Source: JAVBKU01 sp031553875
GTDB lineage: Bacteria > Bacteroidota > Bacteroidia > Bacteroidales > Rikenellaceae
Reading direction: 5' to 3'
Assembly: GCA_031553875.1 (NCBI GenBank)
Contig: JAVBKU010000023.1
Coordinates: forward strand, 1-29,494
DNA: 29,494 bases
Below the pieces are notes generated by a model, which saw only the letters and a program-made list of their open reading frames with translations, had not been told where the DNA came from and did not search any database. This document shows positions 23,279 through 29,494 of the stretch, piece by piece. How positions within the stretch are numbered: the stretch's first letter is position 1; every line of letters begins with the position of its first letter. The position numbers were made by a program, and so were the translations under genes.

Positions 23279-23512
23279 TTATTTCTTAGACTCGATGTAA
23301 GAAATGGCGTCACCTACAGTGGTGATCTTTTCGGCATCTTCGTCAGGAATAGAGATTTCGAATTCTTTCTCAAATTCCATGATGAGCTCAACAGTGTCGA
23401 GTGAATCAGCGCCAAGGTCGTTTGTGAAGCTGGCTGTGGGAACGGCTTCCGCAGCATCAACACCAAGCTTATCAACGATGATCTCTACTACTTTTGATGA
23501 AATGTCTGACAT
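23279..23512 (-). CDS. acpP: Acyl carrier protein
   Basis: A 77-aa acidic carrier protein that bears growing acyl chains on phosphopantetheine at S37 in GADSLDTVEL. The start at MSDISSKVVEI (23512) matches the standard length. The frame extends 8 codons upstream (to 23536), but the extra residues are atypical. It is the first gene of the acpP-fabF-rnc run, divergent from purN. Confidence 0.97.
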   Translation of the reverse strand: MSDISSKVVEIIVDKLGVDAAEAVPTASFTNDLGADSLDTVELIMEFEKEFEISIPDEDAEKITTVGDAISYIESKK

Positions 23513-23576
23513 GATTTTTAAATTTAAGTTTGACAAAAATTTTTAGTTCTAAACTGTTCTCTTTTGAGGATATTTT

Positions 23577-23608
23577 TTGCAAAAGTAACACTTTTTCCAT
23601 TACTTTTG
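23577..23608. promoter_or_regulatory. Back-to-back promoters of acpP and purN
   Basis: CAAAAGTA at 23580-23587 is a minus-strand TACTTTTG -7 box for acpP, and TACTTTTG at 23601-23608 is the purN box. purN has a TTGC at 23577-23580 twenty bases upstream. The acpP -33 is not clear. The two boxes form an imperfect inverted repeat, so the two genes probably compete for polymerase. Confidence 0.5.
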
Positions 23609-23665
23609 ACACTTCTCAATCTTTTTTAAGTAATTATCACCTCTTTTACCTGAAAATCACTGATT

Positions 23666-24238
23666 ATGACAAATATAGCCATATTTGCATCCGGCTCTGG
23701 CTCTAACGCAGAGAACATCATAAAGCATTTCGAAGGCTCCGATAAGGCCCGCGTGGTACTACTTTTGGCCAATACCCCCAAGGCCTACGCACTCGAGCGT
23801 GCCAAGCGCTTGGGCGTGCCCTCGATGGTGTTCAGCAGGGAGGATTTCGCCTCGGAAGAGAAGATACTCGGCATCCTCGACAGCCACAGCGTAGATTATG
23901 TGGTGCTGGCCGGGTTCCTGTGGCTCGTACCCTCATACCTGACCCGGCATTTCGCGGGCCGTATCGTCAATATCCACCCCGCCCTGCTGCCCAAATACGG
24001 CGGCAAGGGTATGTACGGCGACAATGTGCACAAGGCCGTGGTGGCCGCCGGCGAACGCGAATCAGGGATTACCATACATAAGGTCAACGAGCAGTATGAC
24101 AGCGGCGACATCATCGCACAGTACAAAGTGACGCTCACGCCCGGCGACACTCCCGAAGACGTGGCCTCCAAGGTACATGAGCTGGAGTATAAATATTTCC
24201 CCGCAGTGATAGAGGGGGAGATTGATAAGTTGAAGTAA
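23666..24238 (+). CDS. purN: Phosphoribosylglycinamide formyltransferase
   Basis: PurN (EC 2.1.2.2) transfers a formyl group from 10-formyl-tetrahydrofolate to GAR in purine synthesis. The 190-aa protein has the phosphate-binding GSGSNAENI near 10-18. The catalytic set is N102 and H104 (VNIHPALLPKYGG) and D145 (QYDSGDII). It is a single gene with a short leader, divergent from acpP and convergent with proS. Confidence 0.95.
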   Translation: MTNIAIFASGSGSNAENIIKHFEGSDKARVVLLLANTPKAYALERAKRLGVPSMVFSREDFASEEKILGILDSHSVDYVVLAGFLWLVPSYLTRHFAGRIVNIHPALLPKYGGKGMYGDNVHKAVVAAGERESGITIHKVNEQYDSGDIIAQYKVTLTPGDTPEDVASKVHELEYKYFPAVIEGEIDKLK

Positions 24239-24258
24239 TTTATACCTCTTGAATAAGT

Positions 24259-24290
24259 AGGCGGCCGATACAAAAATGTATCGGCCGCCT
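24259..24290. terminator. Bidirectional terminator between purN and proS
   Basis: AGGCGGCCGATACA 24259-24272 pairs with its complement at 24277-24290. T-rich DNA follows. Further inverted repeats lie at 24300-24316 (GGCTTGC-cat-GCAAGCC) and at CCGTAGCCA 24322-24330 with TGGCTACGG 24381-24389. Confidence 0.85.
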
Positions 24291-24403
24291 TTCCTTCCAG
24301 GCTTGCCATGCAAGCCTCAGCCCGTAGCCACCCCGGGCAGAGGGCTGAAATGCGCAAAAGACTTATTTCATCTCCTCCGCTGGCTACGGTCTATATTTCC
24401 AAA

Positions 24404-25888
24404 TTAATACGACCTCGCGAACAACACCCTGCGGGTCGAGGGTTTGCCGCTTATGATACATCGGCCCTCCTCGAAAGGAGCGTCGACAGGTATACAGCGG
24501 ATGGTGGCCTTTGTCTCGGCCTTGATCACCTCTTCGCTCTCGGGCGTACCGTCCCAGTGGGCCAGGATAAAGCCGCCCTTATCGTCGAGTACCTTCTTGA
24601 ACTCCTCGTAAGAGTCGACCTTAGTTGTCATCTCCTGGCGGAAACGCACGGCCTTGTCGAATATATTCTGCTGTATCTCTTTCAAAAGCTTGTCAACGAG
24701 GGCTGGAACCTCGGCCTGCGCCACCACCTCCTTTGTGAGCGTGTCGCGTCGAGCCACCTCGATAGTTCCCGCGGCCATATCCCTGGGCCCTAAGGCCAGG
24801 CGCACAGGCACACCCTTGAGCTCGTATTCGGCGAACTTGAAGCCAGAGCGGACATTGTCGCGGGCATCTATCTTCACCCTCACGCCCCGCGCGCGAAGCT
24901 CCGAGGCTATCTCTTCAAGACGTGCGATCACGGCCGCGAGCTCCTCCTCACCTTTATATATAGGTATCATCACCACCTGCACAGGGGCGAGCTTAGGAGG
25001 TATCACGAGGCCGTTATTATCAGAATGTGCCATGATAAGAGCGCCCATCAGGCGTGTGGACACGCCCCACGAGCTTGCCCAGACATAATCCAGCTTACCT
25101 TCCTTATTTGTGAACTGCACGTCGAACGCCTTGGCGAAGTTCTGCGCCAGGAAGTGCGAGGTGCCGCTCTGGAGGGCCTTGCCGTCCTGCATCAGGGCCT
25201 CGATAGTCATCGTGTCCTCGGCTCCGGCGAAGCGTTCGCTGTCGCTCTTGTGGCCTATGATCACCGGCACGCCCATGTAGTTCTCGACGAAATCGGCGTA
25301 GACGCGGATCATCTTCTGCGTCTCCTCTATGGCCTCCTCGCGCGTAGCATGGGCGGTATGTCCCTCCTGCCAGAGGAATTCGGCGGTACGCAGGAACAGG
25401 CGCGTACGCATCTCCCAGCGCACCACGTTGGCCCACTGGTTACAGAGGATGGGCAGGTCGCGGTAGGACTGTATCCAGTTCTTGTACGTGCTCCAGATTA
25501 TAGTCTCGGATGTAGGTCTAACAACCAGTTCCTCTTCGAGCTTGGCGTCGGGGTCTACAACCACGCCGTTACCGTTAGGATCGTTCTTGAGGCGGTAGTG
25601 GGTCACCACGGCGCACTCCTTGGCGAAGCCGTCAACATGGCTGGCCTCCTTGCTGAAGAACGACTTGGGGATAAAGAGCGGGAAGTAGGCGTTCTCGTGG
25701 CCCGTGTCCTTGAACATCTTATCGAGCACGTCCCTCATATTTTCCCAGATGGCGTAGCCGTAAGGCTTGATCACCATACATCCCCTCACGGCCGAATTCT
25801 CGGCCAGGCCCGCTTTCACGACCAGATCGTTATACCACTGCGAATAGTTGTCCTCACGCGAGGTAAGATCTTTCAGCTCTTTTGCCAT
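24404..25888 (-). CDS. proS: Prolyl-tRNA synthetase, archaeal/eukaryotic type
   Basis: ProRS (EC 6.1.1.15) charges tRNA-Pro with proline. The 494-aa size, lack of the bacterial editing insertion and C-terminal Tyr (VLFARSY) mark the archaeal/eukaryotic-like form used by Bacteroidetes. Class II motif 2 is RWEMRTRLFLRTAEFLWQEG, and motif 3 is SSWGVSTRLMGALIMAH. The C-terminal zinc-type domain has TIRCIP and GRCIISGKPS. The start MAKELKDLTSREDNYSQWY (25888) is standard. The frame upstream to 25966 covers the promoter. A TACCTTTG -7 box lies at 25927-25934. Confidence 0.97.
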   Translation of the reverse strand: MAKELKDLTSREDNYSQWYNDLVVKAGLAENSAVRGCMVIKPYGYAIWENMRDVLDKMFKDTGHENAYFPLFIPKSFFSKEASHVDGFAKECAVVTHYRLKNDPNGNGVVVDPDAKLEEELVVRPTSETIIWSTYKNWIQSYRDLPILCNQWANVVRWEMRTRLFLRTAEFLWQEGHTAHATREEAIEETQKMIRVYADFVENYMGVPVIIGHKSDSERFAGAEDTMTIEALMQDGKALQSGTSHFLAQNFAKAFDVQFTNKEGKLDYVWASSWGVSTRLMGALIMAHSDNNGLVIPPKLAPVQVVMIPIYKGEEELAAVIARLEEIASELRARGVRVKIDARDNVRSGFKFAEYELKGVPVRLALGPRDMAAGTIEVARRDTLTKEVVAQAEVPALVDKLLKEIQQNIFDKAVRFRQEMTTKVDSYEEFKKVLDDKGGFILAHWDGTPESEEVIKAETKATIRCIPVDAPFEEGRCIISGKPSTRRVLFARSY

Positions 25889-25926
25889 AATTTCGTGTAG
25901 ATTATTGCATTCGTAAATAAGATAGG

Positions 25927-25934
25927 CAAAGGTA
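25927..25934 (-). promoter_or_regulatory. Candidate -7 box for proS
   Basis: The minus strand reads TACCTTTG, matching TAnnTTTG, 38 bases before the start codon. No clear -33. The region 25935-26296 is AT-rich and without a gene. It has a TACATTTG at 26166-26173 that may serve the next gene on the plus strand, leaving a leader of over 100 bases. Confidence 0.4.
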
Positions 25935-26296
25935 TATTTTTTTTCGACATCATAAGCATATCCCACCCCCCTGTAGCCATGGATTCCCGTACGCCCGAAA
26001 TATTATTGCCGAAAAATTAGCATATATAAATTTAACTATTTATATTTACCATCATCAAATAAGTAAATTATCAAAAACATAACGCCCACTGCCCCGCTCC
26101 CACACCGCTGATTTCTTAACACTATAAAGTAACTATTGAGGTGTATGAAATAATAAATAAAAGCCTACATTTGTTAGTATATTAGGGGAAGTCATACGCG
26201 CCGCATAAAATTACCATAAAGAGAAAAAATGTTGGTACGGTTTTGGCTACACTCCCGCAAAGATTTTAAGACAAAAGCACTCTAAACCTCTGAGAT

Positions 26297-27433
26297 ATGA
26301 AGAGTCCTAATTATTTAAAGGTAAGGTTAACGGCCCTCGCCATGGCGGCCACGGCCATGATCCTGTCGTCGGGCAGCGCTTTCGCCGCGTCGGACGATGA
26401 TATCTATTCAAAGTCGAGCACTCACCCCGACAACCAGCAGACCACAAAATCAAAGAGCACAAAGCAGCAACAGCAGCAGGCTGCTCCCGCTAAGACCACT
26501 TCCTCCCCCTCACAGCAAAGCGCCGCTGACAAGGAGTATGAAGATCAGGTGAAGGCATTCAACGCGAAGTGGGGAGGCTCGGAACAGATGAAGAACGACA
26601 CCTCGGCCCAGGTGCCGCAGGAGTCGTACGAATATAAGCTCACTCAGTTCGACAGCCCTACATACCAGAAGCCCGACAGCTACTACGACTACTCCTATGA
26701 CAAGGACAACGGCTGGTACGAGTCATCGAATGTGACCGTCAACCTCGACTTCGGCTTCGGCTGGGGTTATCCGTGGATAGGGCCTTACTACTCATGGGGA
26801 TGGCCCTACTATTGGGGCGGTTACGCACCCTACTATCCCACCTACTGGGGTCCGTATTGGGGTTATGGCCCATATTACAATCCGTACTATTACGGTCGTC
26901 CGCGCGGCGGCGGCCCGGTGCCCAATCCCTATTACAGGCCCGGATACGGACCTAATCCCCGACCGGCTCCCGGCCCCGGCCCGAGCCCTTACATGAGGCC
27001 CGGACAGGGTGGCAGCGGCACACGTAATCCCTACTACGCCAATCCTACGCGCGGCGGCGGCACCTACAACCCCTATATGAGGCCCGGACAGGGCGGCAGC
27101 GGCACCCTCAACCCGACCAGACCGGGACAAGGAGGCAGCGGCACTCAGAACCCGACCAGGCCCGGACAGGGCGGCAGTGGCACCCTCAACCCGACCAGGC
27201 CGGGCAGCCAGGGTGGCGGACAGAGCGCTCCGGCTACATACCGCAGGGGTGACGCACAGAACCCGTCATATGAAAGGCCAGCTGAACGACCGGCAAATGA
27301 AAGGCCGTCATATGAACGTCCCGCAAGCGAAAGACCTTCATACGAAAGACCCGCATCGGTACCCAGCACTCCCCGCTTTACTCCTACGCCCGGCGGTTTC
27401 GGCGGCGGCATGCGTGGCGGTGGACGCAGGTAG
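26297..27433 (+). CDS. Secreted low-complexity Tyr/Trp/Gly/Pro-rich protein
   Basis: A 378-aa protein with a signal peptide ending near SAFA (residue 30), no recognised domain and strong composition bias. About 40-75 is Gln/Ser/Lys-rich. About 153-200 is packed with Tyr, Trp, Gly and Pro (YYSWGWPYYWGGY). 234-300 contains four RPGQGGSGT units, three in tandem 13-residue spacing. 322-355 has SYERPA-type repeats. The C-terminus is Gly-rich and basic. Such tails suggest a periplasmic or surface structural or adhesive protein, but this is inference. Tyr/Gly-rich secreted proteins near proS and an OmpP1-like gene are, as I recall, common in Bacteroides, but the role is unknown. Confidence 0.75.
   Translation: MKSPNYLKVRLTALAMAATAMILSSGSAFAASDDDIYSKSSTHPDNQQTTKSKSTKQQQQQAAPAKTTSSPSQQSAADKEYEDQVKAFNAKWGGSEQMKNDTSAQVPQESYEYKLTQFDSPTYQKPDSYYDYSYDKDNGWYESSNVTVNLDFGFGWGYPWIGPYYSWGWPYYWGGYAPYYPTYWGPYWGYGPYYNPYYYGRPRGGGPVPNPYYRPGYGPNPRPAPGPGPSPYMRPGQGGSGTRNPYYANPTRGGGTYNPYMRPGQGGSGTLNPTRPGQGGSGTQNPTRPGQGGSGTLNPTRPGSQGGGQSAPATYRRGDAQNPSYERPAERPANERPSYERPASERPSYERPASVPSTPRFTPTPGGFGGGMRGGGRR
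27080..27196 (+). repeat. Three 39-bp tandem repeats inside the low-complexity gene
   Basis: Each unit encodes RPGQGGSGT(L/Q)NPT and starts AGGCCCGGACAGGG or a close variant. An earlier partial unit is at 26996. High nucleotide identity implies recent expansion or contraction and possible length variation between strains. Confidence 0.8.
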
Positions 27434-27453
27434 GATAAGCTAATAACACAGGT

Positions 27454-27483
27454 GCCGGCATGGCGGGATTTCGCCCTGCCGGC
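27454..27483 (+). terminator. Hairpin after the low-complexity gene
   Basis: GCCGGCATGGCG pairs with CGCCCTGCCGGC, with one mismatch, followed by GTTCCTTTTG. It probably separates this gene from the outer-membrane protein gene. Confidence 0.65.
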
Positions 27484-27625
27484 GTTCCTTTTGAACTGCA
27501 AATATAGTTCGCCACAAACCTTGGCAAGGGATTTGATTTATGACTCCGCGGCGCGGGCAGCAAGGACACAAGTCCCGCCTGGATTACACATAAACTATGA
27601 AGTAACTTTTAACACCCCGAATACT

Positions 27626-29305
27626 ATGACACGAAGGATTTTTACGATTTTAGGTGCGCTGGCCCTCTCAGCGGGCATTGCGAGCGCACAGACAGGAAGC
27701 GACCTGTTGCGTTTTTCGCAGTACAACTATAGCCTCGGCACCGCACGTTCGGCTGCCATGGGCGGGGCGTTCTCCTCGCTTGGGGCCGACCTCTCCTCCG
27801 TGGGTATAAACCCCGCAGGCCTGGGTATGTACAAAAAGTCTGACGTGGGGCTGTCGATGTCGGTGACTACGAACAAGACCACGAGCGACTATACCGGCTT
27901 CAATCCCGCAGGCTCACAAACGTACAGCGATTACGGCTCGCACACCCGCTTCTCGCTGAACAACGCCGGGGCCGCCCTCAAGGTGCATGACAACCCCAAG
28001 AGCACCGTGCGCAACATCGTGGTAGCCTTCACCGCCAACAAAATGGCCGACTTCTACACCACGGCCAACGCCTACACCATGGGCAACCAGTCGTCGATCA
28101 CGGAATATTTCTCAGAATCGCTCTACGGGGTGAATTCCAACGATATAGGCCGAGGCCCATACGTCGATCCATACTACAATCCCTCCATCGCCATATCCCA
28201 ATGGGGCGGCGCACTCGCCTATCAGACACGGCTTATAAATAATGTGCCGGGGGAGACCACCTCGTACACTCCTTTTGACGGAACGGGCGCCGATTGCTTA
28301 CTTGATCCCGCCGCAACCGTAAATCCGTCGTTGGTCAATAACTCGAGGGGTTATGTGTATGAATACGCCTTTGCCGCGGGCTTCAGCATCAAGGATAAGC
28401 TTTACCTGGGCCTTACCCTGGGCATACAGGACGTATACTACACCAACGGTAGCGGATACAACGAGTATTACAGCGGCGTAACCGACCCCATCCTCTACAA
28501 CACACAGGGCCTCAGCTACACCCGCCGCCTGACACAGGACGGTACGGGTGTCAACTTCAAGTTCGGGGTCATCTACCGCCCCATACCTTCGCTCCGCCTC
28601 TCCGCAGCAGTACACACGCCCACTTTCCTGACCATGGAGGAAGAGTACTACGAAACTATGAACGCCTTTTACGACCGCGAGGCCATGAGTACTTACTCTG
28701 AGACCATAGTCAACCCCCAGGAGTACGATATCAACACCCCCACCCGCTTCTTAGCAGGCCTCTCGTGGACCCTTCCCGGTGGCATAGGTATTATCACCGC
28801 CGACTACGAGAGGGTGTGGTACAACGGCATGAGGCTGCGCAACACCTATTACAGCTCGTACAGCGACCAGGTGAACAACGAGACCAAAGAGATATATAAG
28901 GCCGCCAACAACTTCCGTGTGGGCGCCGAATTCGTGCTGTCTAAGATGATCTTCCTGCGCGCCGGTTACGCCTACTACGGCGACTGCTTCAATAGCGACT
29001 ATAAGAACAATATCGCCAAGAGGAGCGTCTCCTATCTGAATTACAACTACGCCTCCGGCAGCGTCTATGGCATGGACGGCATCGGCCAGATAGCCAACTA
29101 CTCCAACTACTCCGGCGGTATCGGATTCCACTTCAAATATATAAACCTCGAGCTGGCTTACGTCCGCAGCCACTACAACTACGCTCCTTACGAGATATTC
29201 TACGCCTATGTCGACGGCACGCCCGAGAACGACATACAGTCAGGCTCCATAAAGAGCACCATGAACCGCGACACGTTCATCGCATCGCTGTCGTTCAGGT
29301 TCTAA
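27626..29305 (+). CDS. OmpP1/FadL-like outer-membrane protein
   Basis: A 559-aa protein with a signal peptide (MTRRIFTILGALALSAGIASA) and the family opening with LGTARSAAMGGAFSSLGAD and INPAGLGMY. Long alternating Tyr/Phe-rich segments are typical of an outer-membrane beta barrel. It ends in ASLSFRF, with the terminal Phe recognised by the BAM complex. Relatives transport hydrophobic compounds or are annotated as hemin receptors. The substrate here is unknown. I moved the start from the open frame's 27452 to 27626, because only this gives a signal peptide and the upstream part overlaps a terminator. Confidence 0.85.
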   Translation: MTRRIFTILGALALSAGIASAQTGSDLLRFSQYNYSLGTARSAAMGGAFSSLGADLSSVGINPAGLGMYKKSDVGLSMSVTTNKTTSDYTGFNPAGSQTYSDYGSHTRFSLNNAGAALKVHDNPKSTVRNIVVAFTANKMADFYTTANAYTMGNQSSITEYFSESLYGVNSNDIGRGPYVDPYYNPSIAISQWGGALAYQTRLINNVPGETTSYTPFDGTGADCLLDPAATVNPSLVNNSRGYVYEYAFAAGFSIKDKLYLGLTLGIQDVYYTNGSGYNEYYSGVTDPILYNTQGLSYTRRLTQDGTGVNFKFGVIYRPIPSLRLSAAVHTPTFLTMEEEYYETMNAFYDREAMSTYSETIVNPQEYDINTPTRFLAGLSWTLPGGIGIITADYERVWYNGMRLRNTYYSSYSDQVNNETKEIYKAANNFRVGAEFVLSKMIFLRAGYAYYGDCFNSDYKNNIAKRSVSYLNYNYASGSVYGMDGIGQIANYSNYSGGIGFHFKYINLELAYVRSHYNYAPYEIFYAYVDGTPENDIQSGSIKSTMNRDTFIASLSFRF

Positions 29306-29354
29306 ATGCAATTTTTTGTCTGTCACGACAGTATTTATAATAGCAAAATAATCC

Positions 29355-29494
29355 GCCGCTTCGGGCTTCTGCCGGAAATAGGTCTCGTGAGGGAGATCAC
29401 CCTCAGTTATCGTGTAACGAGGGAAGCTCCCGGAAGAGACCCCGGCAGAAGACGCGGCTAGACCTTTTGCCTACTTTTGGGGCAATGCCAAAAG
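29355..29494 (+). repeat. Structured intergenic repeat A, copy 6 (cut by window end)
   Basis: The main arm is intact with a perfect long stem. The second hairpin is CCTACTTTTGG with CCAAAAG (window ends inside), again changed on both sides relative to copies 1 and 5. It lies about 50 bases after the outer-membrane protein gene, behind a small CTGTC-ac-GACAG stem. Confidence 0.93.

Noticed and set aside
27452..27625. Upstream extension of the OmpP1-like gene
   Set aside because: It overlaps a terminator hairpin and would hide the signal peptide.
1..29494. CRISPR array or group II intron as explanation for the repeats
   Set aside because: Copies are kilobases apart without regular spacers. 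I find no intron domain V-like sequence or reverse transcriptase.

Overview
The window is chromosomal DNA from a GC-rich member of the Bacteroidales. Evidence for this is the set of genes and the regulatory style. The gene set includes a Bacteroides-type UxaC, an archaeal-type ProS ending in Tyr, the acpP-fabF-rnc cluster, SusC-type plug domains and a C-terminal-Phe outer-membrane protein. Starts follow A-rich leaders without an obvious Shine-Dalgarno sequence, and several promoters match the Bacteroidetes pattern (TTGG-N19-TATATTTG upstream of rplS and surE). A Rikenellaceae/Alistipes-like host is possible but not proven. I see no tRNA, rRNA, CRISPR array or transposase gene.

Layout. 1-520: a cluster of structured repeats. 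649-1482 (-): a HAD phosphatase. 1797-9019 (+): a complete D-glucuronate pathway, uxaC, kdgK, eda, a hexuronate MFS transporter, an SDR-type fructuronate reductase and uxuA. A repeat lies between the SDR gene and uxuA. Together these import hexuronate and convert it through fructuronate, mannonate, KDG and KDPG to pyruvate and glyceraldehyde-3-phosphate. 9275-10918 (+): two paralogous secreted proteins, each an orphan SusC-type plug domain without a barrel. 10989-11538: a composite repeat. 11603-12902 (-): rplS, then an isolated thiG preceded by an intrinsic-terminator-like leader. 13532-17041 (+): surE, a large lipoprotein with a probable TIM-barrel core, and a PhnA/YjdM zinc-ribbon protein. 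17132-18157 (-): galE. 18318-19768 (+): manA and a dCMP-deaminase-family gene. 20275-20961 (-): radC. 21192-23512 (-): acpP-fabF-rnc. 23666-24238 (+): purN. 24404-25888 (-): proS. 26297-29305 (+): a Tyr/Trp/Gly/Pro-rich secreted protein and an OmpP1/FadL-like outer-membrane protein.

The most unusual feature is a family of intergenic repeats. Element A (about 105 nt of nested helices plus one or two further hairpins) occurs six times, always on the + strand whatever the direction of the neighbouring genes. Its helices show compensatory base changes between copies (T-A to C-G, AC/GT to GC/GC to GG/CC, TCGCC/GGCGA to TTGCC/GGCAA), so pairing itself seems to be preserved. Around three copies, further elements B and C sit on either side, partly in inverted orientation. 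The composite resembles a non-autonomous mobile element with inverted ends, or an RNA-level regulatory module. The tandem orphan plug-domain genes and the uncharacterised 755-aa lipoprotein are the next most interesting items.
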